Positions 53,025-61,345 of a stretch of DNA of 64,000 nucleotides are shown here, in pieces (position 1 is the stretch's first letter; each line of letters starts with the position of its first letter). The notes under the pieces are model-generated. The model had not been told where the DNA came from, did no database searches, and saw only the letters and a program-made list of their open reading frames with translations. The translations under genes were made by a program, and so were the position numbers. This DNA is from Burkholderia sp. MS389 (GTDB lineage: Bacteria > Pseudomonadota > Gammaproteobacteria > Burkholderiales > Burkholderiaceae): assembly GCF_016899425.1 (NCBI RefSeq), contig NZ_CP045996.1, positions 186,001 through 250,000 on the forward strand. The letters are read 5' to 3'.

Positions 53025-53678
53025 ATGGATACCAGCACTTCCCCTCAGCGCCTGACCGACCGAAAGCGCGCGGCCATCGTCGATGCGGCGATCGAGGAAT
53101 TTCTCGCGGCCGGCTACGATGCGACGAGCATGGATCGTATCGCCGCGCGCGCCGATGTGTCGAAACGCACGGTCTATAACCACTTTCCGAGCAAGGAGAC
53201 GCTATTCGCCGCGATCCTGAACAAGCTGTGGGATGCGACCCGGGCCGGCAACTTGCCGACCTATCGCGCCGACGTGCCGCTGCGCGAGCAACTGCTCGCG
53301 CTGCTCGAGCGCAAATTGCGGTTGATGAACGACGAAGCGTTTCTCGCGCTGGCGCGCGTCGCGATCGGCGCGGCCATCCATTCGCCGGAACGCGCGCGCG
53401 ACATGGTCGAACGTCTCGGCGAGCGTGAGGAAGACGTCACGGTCTGGGTGCGTGCGGCCGCGGCGGCCGGCCGGCTGGCGGTCACCGATCCGGTGTTCGC
53501 CGCGCATCAGTTGCATGGCGCGATGAAGGCATTCGCGTTCTGGCCGCAGATCACGATGGGCCAGCCGCCGCTGACGGCGCAGGAGCAGCAGAAAGTGGCG
53601 GAATCGGCCGCCGACATGTTCCTCGCGTACTACGCGCGACTGGACGACGGCGCCGCGTCGCATCGCACGCAGGATTGA
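53025..53678 (+). CDS. TetR-family transcriptional regulator
   Basis: A 217-residue TetR regulator. The N-terminal HTH is clear (RAAIVDAAIEEFLAAGYDATSMDRIAARADVSKRTVYNHFPSKETLFAAIL, ~residues 15-65), and the C-terminal helical domain resembles the AefR-like type (KLRLMNDEAFLALARVAIGAAIHSPERARDMVE). It is divergent from the MBL-fold enzyme, with an inverted repeat in the shared promoter, so it most likely represses that gene and itself. The ligand is unknown. Confidence 0.92.
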   Translation: MDTSTSPQRLTDRKRAAIVDAAIEEFLAAGYDATSMDRIAARADVSKRTVYNHFPSKETLFAAILNKLWDATRAGNLPTYRADVPLREQLLALLERKLRLMNDEAFLALARVAIGAAIHSPERARDMVERLGEREEDVTVWVRAAAAAGRLAVTDPVFAAHQLHGAMKAFAFWPQITMGQPPLTAQEQQKVAESAADMFLAYYARLDDGAASHRTQD

Positions 53679-53851
53679 ACGCGCATCCGCGGGCATCCGG
53701 TAGCGCGGACCAGTCGAAATCGTTGCGATGCGCGAAACCCGCCAATCCGGAGAAGCCGAACGCACAATCGCACCTACCCGTGTCGACCAGCCAGCCGGCC
53801 CAAACCCGGCGATACGTCCGCGCACCCGAAACCGACTGCGAGCAACGACCC

Positions 53852-54343
53852 ATGAAAACGCTGTTGATCGTCTATCACACGATGACCGGAGGCACGCAGC
53901 AGATGGCCGAAGCGGCTGCCGGTGCGGCTCGCGAGCAGCCCGGCGTCGACGTCAGGCTGCAGCGCGCGGACGCGACGAGCGCCGACGACGTGCTGGCAGC
54001 CGACGCGTACCTGTTCGCGACGCCGGAGAATCTAGCGGCGATGTCCGGGCTGATGAAGGATTTCTTCGATCGCTGCTACTACGCGGCGCTCGATCGCGTG
54101 AACGGTCGTCCGTATGCGGCAATGATCTGCGCGGGCAGCGACGGACAGAACGCGTTGCGGCAGATCGACCGGATTGCGACCGGATGGCGGCTGAAGAACG
54201 TCGCACCCGGGCTGATCGTCTGCACACATGCGCAGACGCCGGAGCGTATTCTCGCGACGAAGACGATCGACGATGACGCGCTCGCGCGCTGCGCAGAACT
54301 GGGTGCGGGTCTTGCCGCGGGGCTGGCACTGGGCGTGTTCTGA
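53852..54343 (+). CDS. Flavodoxin-like NAD(P)H-dependent oxidoreductase
   Basis: A 163-residue flavodoxin-fold protein. The FMN phosphate loop is visible as VYHTMTGGTQQMAEA, with a central DAYLFATPENLAAMSGLMKDFFDR segment typical of WrbA/NQO-like flavodoxins. These proteins reduce quinones or act as electron carriers. The start at 53852 begins directly with the first beta-strand (MKTLLIVYHT). It follows the TetR gene by 173 bases on the same strand and may share its transcript. The physiological partner is unknown. Confidence 0.85.
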   Translation: MKTLLIVYHTMTGGTQQMAEAAAGAAREQPGVDVRLQRADATSADDVLAADAYLFATPENLAAMSGLMKDFFDRCYYAALDRVNGRPYAAMICAGSDGQNALRQIDRIATGWRLKNVAPGLIVCTHAQTPERILATKTIDDDALARCAELGAGLAAGLALGVF

Positions 54344-54450
54344 GGACGGATACGGCAGCGCCGATCTACCGAATCGACACAGGCAGGATCTGCAGTCGTT
54401 CGCGCAATACCGGTTTCGCAAACAACGCCGGACCGCCGCGTGCCGGGGCT

Positions 54451-55035
54451 TCAGCCGCCCTTCGCAGTGCCCGAAGGCCGGTGATGTTCGGGCCAAAGAC
54501 GTTTGACGAGATCGCGCGATGCGCCGTAGGCATAGCAACTGTCGATCTTGAGCGGCTTGCCTTCGCTGTCGCGGTAATCGAGCGACGATCGCCGCATGCC
54601 GACCATCGTCTGATAGGCCGTCGTCGCGATCGGGCCGAGCAATTCCTTCAGGTGCGTGCACGTATCGCAAGACGGCAGGCGCTTGCGCACCTCGCTGTTC
54701 CAGCCCGCGCCGATGGTCAATCCGACGAGCGCCTGCAGCGAGTCGCCGCCGCCCGGACATTGCGCATACGGATGCGAACGGATGAACGTGGATACGGCGC
54801 GCACGACCATGTCGACGTCGAAGACGAGCGTCACGCCAAGCTCGTGGAGCGGCGTCAGCGCCGCGACCGTCCGCGCACCGCCGGGCGGCGTGAAATCGCT
54901 GGTCTTGCGGTCCGCGAGGCAGGCCGTTACTTCGAACAGGCCGTCGCTGCGCCGATAGCCGCGCATGTCGATCTGCCGATGGTGGATCTCGTCGCGCGTG
55001 ATGCCGTCGTGCGGGGTGTCGTCTTGGGAAACCAT
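54451..55035 (-). CDS. DUF2889 family protein
   Basis: A 194-residue protein matching the DUF2889 pattern: an N-terminal HHRQIDMRGYRRSDGLFEVTACLADRK and a C-terminal segment with CDTCTHLKELLGPIATTAYQTM and DSCYAYGASRDLVKRLWPEHH. Conserved Cys and His residues suggest metal binding or a redox role, but the family has no assigned function. The ATG at 55035 gives the usual family N-terminus; a longer frame upstream is unlikely. Convergent with the flavodoxin gene. Confidence 0.82.
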   Translation of the reverse strand: MVSQDDTPHDGITRDEIHHRQIDMRGYRRSDGLFEVTACLADRKTSDFTPPGGARTVAALTPLHELGVTLVFDVDMVVRAVSTFIRSHPYAQCPGGGDSLQALVGLTIGAGWNSEVRKRLPSCDTCTHLKELLGPIATTAYQTMVGMRRSSLDYRDSEGKPLKIDSCYAYGASRDLVKRLWPEHHRPSGTAKGG

Positions 55036-55684
55036 GCATCCGCTCCGTCTCTTGAAACCGGGTCTTTTCGCAGGCAACGGGATCGCGCACGGCCGATCGG
55101 GCGTACGGTGAAAAGCCGGCGGGACGTGCTGCCAACGAAGTCGATTCGGCCATACTACGCACTTTCCGATATTTTCGTCCGCGACGCGTTCGATGCGGAC
55201 GCAACCAATCGGCCGCCGATGCCGGCGCAAGCGAGGGTCGGGCGGGCGTGTCGGGCGACGTCGGGGGCCATGCAATGCAACGCTTTGCGGACGCGGCACG
55301 ACGCTGTTCGACGGCTGTCGCGCGGAAGATCGCATATTCAGTCGAGCGTCCGCCCGGCCCGATTTCCGGCCGGGCCGCGAATGGCGTGACATCCGGAAAC
55401 GTATCCATATAATGCGCAACACGACCACGCGGACGCATTTTCGGCGCCGCGGCTCGGGCAAATGCGGACCGGCGAGTCAACCGACCGTCCCGCGTACCGG
55501 TATACTTCCACTCCTGCCTTGTCCGGCATCGAGGCCGGGTGCCTGAAAACAGAGTGGCGTGCGCGATGCGGCCCCGTAGTGTTCCGCACCGGCGGCAGGC
55601 CGGCCGCACGCATGGCGGCGATGCTTTTGCGCCGCGCGGCATGGCCGCACGAACCACACCTTATATTCCTGGTGGATTGAATTT
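55036..55684. other. Intergenic region between DUF2889 and ProQ-like genes
   Basis: 649 bases between divergent genes; both promoters should be here. No convincing gene or repeat was seen. Confidence 0.4.
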
Positions 55685-56383
55685 ATGGGTTTTGAACAAC
55701 TTGCCGAATTGCGGGCGCAGCTCGCAGCGAAGGCCAAGCAGGAGCGCAACGCGAAGCGGCCGGCGGCGCCGACGGACGCCGGCGCGAAGCCGAAGTCCGG
55801 CGACCAGCCGTCCCGCGGCGCCAAGCCGGGCGCCGGCGCGAAGGCGCAGCAGCGAGCGAAGCCTGCTCCGACGAAGCCGTCGGCGCCGGTCGATCCGGTC
55901 ATCGTCGCGATCGGCAAACTGCAGCGGAAGTTTCCGCGCGCGTTCCCGAAGAATCCGGCCCCTAAAGTGCCGCTCAAGGTTGGCATCTGGGACGATCTCG
56001 CCCGCGAAGCGCAGGCCGTGGGCCTCAGCGAAGCGGAACTGCGCGAGGCAATGTCGACGTGGTGCCGCGGCAACCGCTACTGGTCCTGCCTCGTCGAAGA
56101 CGCGGTGCGCGTCGACCTGCAGGGTAACGAAGCCGGGCGCGTGACGCACGACGACGCGGCGCGTGCGCGCCGTCTGAAGGCTCGTCGCCCCGGCGGCAAG
56201 GGCGCGGCACAATCGGCCAAGGGTGCGCCGCAGCAGGCCGAGGTCGCTGCTGCACTGCAACCGGCGCAAGCCGAAGCCGAAGCGAAGGTGCAGACCGATG
56301 CCGCGCCGCGGGTCGAAGCGGAAGCGAAGGTGCAGACCGGCGCCGCACCGCAGGTCGAACAGCAAGCGGCCGGCAACGAGTAA
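55685..56383 (+). CDS. ProQ/FinO-family RNA chaperone
   Basis: A 232-residue protein. Residues ~1-70 form a basic Ala/Lys-rich linker. Residues ~70-165 are the ProQ/FinO domain (IGKLQRKFPRAFPKNPAPKVPLKVGIWDDL, then EAELREAMSTWCRGNRYWSCLVEDAVRVDLQGNEAGRVTHDDAARARR). The acidic/Ala-rich tail contains a 14-residue tandem repeat (EAEAKVQTDAAPRV / EAEAKVQTGAAPQV). ProQ/FinO proteins bind structured RNAs and sRNA-mRNA pairs; plasmid FinO controls conjugation. Placement ~8 kb from a secondary-replicon origin is noteworthy. The start MGFEQLAELRAQL is the family's usual beginning. Confidence 0.9.
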   Translation: MGFEQLAELRAQLAAKAKQERNAKRPAAPTDAGAKPKSGDQPSRGAKPGAGAKAQQRAKPAPTKPSAPVDPVIVAIGKLQRKFPRAFPKNPAPKVPLKVGIWDDLAREAQAVGLSEAELREAMSTWCRGNRYWSCLVEDAVRVDLQGNEAGRVTHDDAARARRLKARRPGGKGAAQSAKGAPQQAEVAAALQPAQAEAEAKVQTDAAPRVEAEAKVQTGAAPQVEQQAAGNE

Positions 56384-56853
56384 TCCACATCGCGCGCCGC
56401 GTACCCGCTGCAAGCCGCGGCGGCGCATGACACGACAGACCGACCGGCGTCGACAGACGCAGGTCGGGACTGCCTCTACCGGCACTGAACCTGCCGGTCC
56501 ATCTCCTCCCCGTCGAACAGACAACGCGACCGGACGACTCACATTCGTCGATCGGGCTCGACACGCGCGAGAGCTTGATTGTTCCGCTTACGTTCAGATA
56601 ATTCGTATCCCTGAGTAATTGGCGAGCCTACCGCATAATTCGCGTTACGAAATGATGAAGCGAAACGCGTCGATCGACGCGTGAGCGATCCCGCCTGCTC
56701 GTCGCGATAAAAATTGCGCGCGATAATCACGACTGGATCATCAGCCCGCGGGCAAGCCGATTGCCGCGATACAACCGTCATTCGAAAAATAAGGCAGGCC
56801 CGGCTCGATCCAAAGCCACGCCCAGCGTCGTTAACGCCAACTCAACCCGGACC
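56384..56853. other. Intergenic region upstream of the EamA transporter
   Basis: 470 bases with no convincing gene. The promoter of the transporter gene is expected near its right end. Its central part (~56570-56740) is somewhat AT-richer than the surroundings. Confidence 0.4.
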
Positions 56854-57915
56854 ATGAACCCGAGACGTTCCGCGATTTTCGTCGCGCTCGCCGCTGCCGC
56901 GCTGTTCGGCGCCGCGACACCGCTCGCCAAGGCGCTGATCGGCGCGATGTCGCCGTTCATGGTCGCTGGCCTCTTCTATCTCGGCAGTGGCGTCGGACTC
57001 GGCATCGGGATGCTGCTGCGCGGCTGGCACGGCCGTCACGCACCGGCCGCGGACGCCGCGCCGTTGCAGCGCGCCGATCTGCCGTGGCTGGCCGGGGCGA
57101 TCGCGGCGGGCGGCGTGGCTGGCCCGGCTCTGTTGATGCTCGGCCTATCGAGCACGCCGGCGGCGACGAGCGCGCTGCTGCTCAATCTCGAGGGCGTGCT
57201 GACGGCCGTGATTGCGTGGGTCGTGTTTCGCGAGAACGTGGATACGCAGATATTTCTCGGCATGGTGGCGATCGTCGCCGGCGGCACGCTGTTGTCGTGG
57301 ACGCCGGGCCGGGCCGGCGTGCCGGTCGGCGCGCTGCTGATCGTCGGCGCATGCCTGTGCTGGGCGATCGACAACAACCTGACCCGCAAGGTGGCCGCGA
57401 ACGACGCGATGGTGATCGCGGGCGTGAAAGGGCTGATCGCGGGGCCGGTGAACATCGGCATCGCGCTGGCGACCGGCGCGACGCTACCTGCGATACCGGT
57501 CATGGCCGAGGCGATGCTGACGGGGCTCGGCGGCTACGGGATCAGCCTCGTGTTGTTCGTCGTCGCGCTGCGTCATCTGGGCAGCGCGCGCACCGGCGCG
57601 TACTTTTCGATTGCCCCGCTGTTCGGAGTCGTGCTGTCGCTGCTGATCTGGCCCGCGTTGCCGCCCGCGACGTTCTGGATCGCGGCCGCGCTGATGGCGC
57701 TCGGCATCTGGCTGCACGTGCGCGAACGGCACGAACACACGCATGCGCACGAGCGGCTCGAGCATACGCATCGGCATCGGCACGACGACCATCACCAGCA
57801 CGCGCACGACTTCCCGTATGACGGCGATGAACCGCACACGCATCCGCACGTGCATCTGCCGATCACGCACAGTCACGCGCATTTTCCGGATATTCATCAC
57901 CGGCATCGACACTGA
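56854..57915 (+). CDS. EamA/DMT-superfamily transporter with histidine-rich C-terminus
   Basis: A 353-residue inner-membrane protein with two EamA repeats and about ten hydrophobic segments (first repeat FVALAAAALFGAATPLAKALIG, second ALLIVGACLCWAIDNNLTRKV). The last ~65 residues are cytosolic or periplasmic and extremely His-rich (HEHTHAHERLEHTHRHRHDDHHQHAHD... HTHPHVHLPITHSHAHFPDIHHRHRH), which should bind Zn, Ni or Co. DMT proteins export amino acids or other metabolites; the tail hints at a metal-linked role or metal sensing. The start at 56854 (MNPRRSAIFVAL) precedes the first helix. Confidence 0.88.
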   Translation: MNPRRSAIFVALAAAALFGAATPLAKALIGAMSPFMVAGLFYLGSGVGLGIGMLLRGWHGRHAPAADAAPLQRADLPWLAGAIAAGGVAGPALLMLGLSSTPAATSALLLNLEGVLTAVIAWVVFRENVDTQIFLGMVAIVAGGTLLSWTPGRAGVPVGALLIVGACLCWAIDNNLTRKVAANDAMVIAGVKGLIAGPVNIGIALATGATLPAIPVMAEAMLTGLGGYGISLVLFVVALRHLGSARTGAYFSIAPLFGVVLSLLIWPALPPATFWIAAALMALGIWLHVRERHEHTHAHERLEHTHRHRHDDHHQHAHDFPYDGDEPHTHPHVHLPITHSHAHFPDIHHRHRH

Positions 57916-57947
57916 CCGCGTCGTGAGCGACGGGCGCTGCGCATTGC

Positions 57948-57969
57948 AAGGTGGCCGTTTATGGGAACG
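57948..57969 (+). repeat. Isolated iteron-like sequence
   Basis: AAGGTGGCCGTTTATGGGAACG matches the origin iteron (GGTAGCCnnTTATGGGA) with one mismatch over its defined positions. It lies ~12 kb beyond the array, between the EamA gene and the molbindin gene, outside any coding sequence. Confidence 0.65.
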
Positions 57970-58033
57970 CTAACAGCCGATCGTTGGTTCCGGAATGCTG
58001 GTTGCCCGCACATTGCGTGCGATCGTCACGCGA

Positions 58034-58459
58034 TCACTCGACGCCGACGATCACGCTCGATGCCTTGAAGACCGCGGATGCGGCGGCGCCGCTCGCGAGC
58101 CCGAGACGATCGACGCTGTCGTTGGTGACGATCGCGACGATTTCCGCACCGCTCGCCGCCTTGATCACGACCTCCGAATTGACCGCGCCCTTCGCGACCG
58201 ACGCGACGGTGCCCGCGACGCAGTTGCGAGCCGACACCTTGCTGCTGTCGACGTCGACCATCACGATGACCGACGACGCCTTGACGAGCGCGAACGCGTT
58301 CGTGCCGGCCGCGAGGCCCAACGACGCCGCGCTGCCATGGGTGATCACGGCGACGATCTCGAGGCCGTCCTGCGTGCGCAGCGTGATTTCGTCGTTGACG
58401 GCACCGGGCTTGACGGCGCTGATCTCGCCGGCGAATTGGTTGCGGGCGCTCGTTCGCAT
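58034..58459 (-). CDS. Molbindin: tandem TOBE (Mop) domain protein
   Basis: A 141-residue protein consisting of two ~68-residue Mop/TOBE repeats (SARNQFAGEISAVKPGAVNDEITLR... and SARNCVAGTVASVAKGAVNSEVVIK..., each ending KASSVIVxVE/D). Such molbindins bind molybdate or tungstate as oligomers for storage or homeostasis. The ATG at 58459 has GGAGAG upstream. No mod transporter or molybdenum-cofactor gene is adjacent, so it stands alone. The isolated iteron-like site lies just beyond its 3' end. Confidence 0.9.
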   Translation of the reverse strand: MRTSARNQFAGEISAVKPGAVNDEITLRTQDGLEIVAVITHGSAASLGLAAGTNAFALVKASSVIVMVDVDSSKVSARNCVAGTVASVAKGAVNSEVVIKAASGAEIVAIVTNDSVDRLGLASGAAASAVFKASSVIVGVE

Positions 58460-58626
58460 GATGACTCTCCGGGTGGTTGCCGCGGCAGAGCCGGCTGCGG
58501 CAAAAGGTGATTGGAAATGCATCGGCCAGTGTACCGTCAACGCCGGCCCTGCGAGTGCCATCGCGCGAATCAGTCCAACCCGTTGCCGCGGGGCGTGTCG
58601 TCACGCATGCGATATAGCCGATGTCG

Positions 58627-60123
58627 CTACGGCGCCGACGGGCCGGCCGCAGGTGCGGTGGCCGCGGAGCCGGCGTTCGCGGCGGCTGCCGCACCGTCGC
58701 CGTCCCAACCGCCGCCGAGCGCGAGGAAGAGCCGCACCTGGTCGGCCGCGACCTGCCCTTCGGCCGCCGCGACCTGCGCCCGCACGCTCGTCAACGTGCG
58801 CGTCGCGTCGAGATCGGCGATGAACGATTCGCGGCCGGCCGCATAGAGCCGATGGGTTTCGGCGGCGGAACTGCGGGCCGATTCGTACGCGGTGCGCAGC
58901 GCATCCGTGCGTTGCACGTCGGCTGCATAGGTCGCGAGGCTCGACTGCGTTTCGCGCAGCGCGTTCAGCACGACCCCGTCGAAGTGCGCGAGTGCGCCGC
59001 CCGTCGCGGCTTCGGCTTCGCGCACGCGCGCACGCTGGCCGTTCACGGGGAACGACCAGCTGATCAGCGGTCCGAACGACCAGCGATTCGTGGTGGACGA
59101 GAACAGGTCGGCGGCGACGCCGACCGAGCCGGCCGATGCGCCGATGCTGACCGACGGGTACAGCGCGGCGGTTGCCACGCCGATCCGCGCGGTCGCGGCG
59201 GCGAGCTGACGCTCGGCTTCGCGCACGTCGGGGCGGCGGCGCAGCAGCGCGGCGCCGTCGCCGATCGGAATCGGCTGACGCAGTTTCGGCAGGCGTTCGC
59301 ATTCGGCGGCGGCTTTCGGCAGGTCGGCCGGCGCGCGCGCGAGCAGCGCGGCGAGCTGGTACTGCGCGATCTTGCGGCGGCCTTCGAAGCGCGGAATGTC
59401 GGCGGACAGCGTGCGCACCTGCGTCACGCCGCGCGTCACGTCGGTCTGGTTGCCGCGCCCCGCGTCGCGCAGCCGCTGCGACAGCGCGACGCGCTGTTGC
59501 TGCAGCGCGAGCGACTGCTTCGCGATCGCCAGTTCGTCGCCGGCCGAGCACGCTTCGACATACGCGCGTACGACGTCGGCCACGACCGTGATGCGCGCGA
59601 GGTCGCCGGCCGCCTTGACGGCCTCGCTGTCCGCGCGCGCGGCTTCGACGCCGCGCCGCAGCTTGCCGAACAGGTCGAGCTCGTACGACACGTTGATGCC
59701 GACCGTGCCTTCGTTGACGACCGGCAGCTTGTTTTCGAGCAGGTATTGCTCGGCCGATTCCTGCGCGCGCTGCACGGCCGCTTCGGCTTTGCCGGAGAAG
59801 CCGCCCTGTTCGTTCGCGACCACCAGCGCCGCGCGCGAGCGGGCGAGGTTCGCCGCGGCGACGCGCAGGTCGGTGTTCGACTTCAGCGCATCGCGCACGA
59901 GCCCATTGAGTACCGGGTCGTCGTACAGTTGCCACCAGTTGCCGGGCACCGCGTCGCGCGACACCAGCGTGCCGTTCGCGTCGTCGAGCGCATGGTTCGC
60001 GAGCGGCGCGTTGACGTACGCCTGTTGCGGCAGCGTGTAGTCGGGGCCGACCGACTTGCACGCACCGAGTGCGAGCGCAAGCGGGGCGAGCGTCGCCGCG
60101 ACGCGCAGACCATGCCGCTTCAT
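58627..60123 (-). CDS. Outer-membrane efflux channel (NodT/OprM-type lipoprotein) of the FUSC operon
   Basis: A 498-residue outer-membrane factor. It has a lipoprotein signal (PLALALGACKSVGPDY), two outer-membrane-efflux repeats with long coiled helices, and the RRRPDVREAERQLAAATARIGVATAALYPSVSIGAS segment typical of NodT-type channels. The start overlaps the adaptor stop (ATGA). It is the last gene of a five-gene operon and should form the outer-membrane exit for aromatic or fusaric acid-type compounds. It is distinct from the RND channel at 30690. Confidence 0.92.
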   Translation of the reverse strand: MKRHGLRVAATLAPLALALGACKSVGPDYTLPQQAYVNAPLANHALDDANGTLVSRDAVPGNWWQLYDDPVLNGLVRDALKSNTDLRVAAANLARSRAALVVANEQGGFSGKAEAAVQRAQESAEQYLLENKLPVVNEGTVGINVSYELDLFGKLRRGVEAARADSEAVKAAGDLARITVVADVVRAYVEACSAGDELAIAKQSLALQQQRVALSQRLRDAGRGNQTDVTRGVTQVRTLSADIPRFEGRRKIAQYQLAALLARAPADLPKAAAECERLPKLRQPIPIGDGAALLRRRPDVREAERQLAAATARIGVATAALYPSVSIGASAGSVGVAADLFSSTTNRWSFGPLISWSFPVNGQRARVREAEAATGGALAHFDGVVLNALRETQSSLATYAADVQRTDALRTAYESARSSAAETHRLYAAGRESFIADLDATRTLTSVRAQVAAAEGQVAADQVRLFLALGGGWDGDGAAAAANAGSAATAPAAGPSAP

Positions 60124-61097
60124 TGCGAGGCTCCCGCGGCGCTGGCGGCCGTACCTGACGTAGCCGAAACCGGCGCGGCCGCCGATGCGGCGCCGGTGCC
60201 CACCGGCTTCGCGTCGTCGTTGCGGTGCGTGTCGGCGCCGCGCATCGATACGGTCGCGGTACGGCCCGCGATCATCCGGAAATCGTCGGGCACCTCGTCG
60301 AGCACGACGCGCACCGGCACGCGCTGCGCGAGCCGCACCCAGCTGAACGCCGGGTTCACGTTCGGCAGCAGGTTCGCGCCCTGCGTGCGGTCGCGATCCT
60401 CGATCGCGGCGACGATGCTCTGCACGTGGCCGCGCAGCGCATGGGGCTCGCCCATCACGATGATGTCGACCGGCTGGCCGATATGGATGCCGCGCAGCTT
60501 GGTTTCCTCGAAGTAGCCGTCGACGCGGAACGAGTTGCGGTCGACGACCGACAGCACCGCGCGGCCGGCCGGCACGTATTCGCCGACGCGCGGGGCGCGG
60601 TCGTTCAGGTAGCCGTCCACGGGACTGACGATCGTCGTGCGCTGCAGGTTCAGCTTCGCGGTGTCGAGCGACACCTGCGCATCGGCGACGCTGGCTTCGC
60701 CCTGCTCGACGCGCGTGCGGCTTTCCTCGACCTGTTCGCTCGCGACCAGGTTGCCGAGCTGCAGGTTGCGCGCGTATTCGCGCTTCGCCTGCGCCAGCGT
60801 CGCGCGGCGCTGCGCGAGCGTCGCTTCGGCGAGCCGTTCCGCGAGCGCGTAGCGCGCCTGGTCGATCACGAACAGCACCTGGCCGCGCTTGACCTCCTGG
60901 TTGTCGGCGACCTGCACCGACGTGATGAGGCCCGACACGTCCGGCGCGACCTGGATCACGTCGGCCCGCACGTGCCCGTCGCGCGTCCACGGCGAGAACA
61001 TGTAGTAGTTGATGATGCGCCACAGCACGAGGCCGGCCACGACGACGACGATCAGGGTGAGCAGGACTTGCCCTGCCGAAAGCCAGGTTTTTTTCAC
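60120..61097 (-). CDS. Membrane-fusion adaptor, EmrA/AaeA-like
   Basis: A 325-residue adaptor with one N-terminal transmembrane helix (VLLTLIVVVVAGLVLWRII), a lipoyl-like barrel (DVSGLITSVQVADNQEVKRGQVLFVID) and a helical hairpin. A second barrel half follows (TTIVSPVDGYLNDRAPRVGEYVPAGRAVLSVV). The HlyD_D23/AaeA pattern links it to the FUSC permease. One base separates it from the DUF1656 gene; its stop overlaps the channel gene start. The C-terminal ~35 residues are low-complexity Ala/Ser/Thr. Confidence 0.92.
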   Translation of the reverse strand: MKKTWLSAGQVLLTLIVVVVAGLVLWRIINYYMFSPWTRDGHVRADVIQVAPDVSGLITSVQVADNQEVKRGQVLFVIDQARYALAERLAEATLAQRRATLAQAKREYARNLQLGNLVASEQVEESRTRVEQGEASVADAQVSLDTAKLNLQRTTIVSPVDGYLNDRAPRVGEYVPAGRAVLSVVDRNSFRVDGYFEETKLRGIHIGQPVDIIVMGEPHALRGHVQSIVAAIEDRDRTQGANLLPNVNPAFSWVRLAQRVPVRVVLDEVPDDFRMIAGRTATVSMRGADTHRNDDAKPVGTGAASAAAPVSATSGTAASAAGASQ

Positions 61098-61098
61098 G

Positions 61099-61311
61099 TT
61101 AGGTAGCCACGAGTTGGTGGGACACGATCACGACGGCGGCCAGCACGAACACGTAGATGCCGAGGTCGAAGATCGAACGGTGCCAGACGAGGCGGTAGAA
61201 GCCGACGCGCTCGAGCACTGCGCGCACGACGATGTTGATCAGGTACGCGATCAACATCAGTACGAGCGGGGCCGGCACGAACACGCCGAAGATATCGATT
61301 TCGCCGATCAT
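61099..61311 (-). CDS. DUF1656 small membrane protein (AaeX-like)
   Basis: A 70-residue protein with two hydrophobic segments (VFVPAPLVLMLIAYLINIVV and SIFDLGIYVFVLAAVVIVSHQL). DUF1656/AaeX proteins are encoded between FUSC permeases and adaptors; their exact role is unknown, presumably as a small pump subunit. The start at 61311 begins with MIGEIDIFGVFVPAP, the family's usual N-terminus. Confidence 0.9.
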   Translation of the reverse strand: MIGEIDIFGVFVPAPLVLMLIAYLINIVVRAVLERVGFYRLVWHRSIFDLGIYVFVLAAVVIVSHQLVAT

Positions 61312-61345
61312 GGTCGCGGTCGGAAGGACAAGGTGGAAAGCCGGC

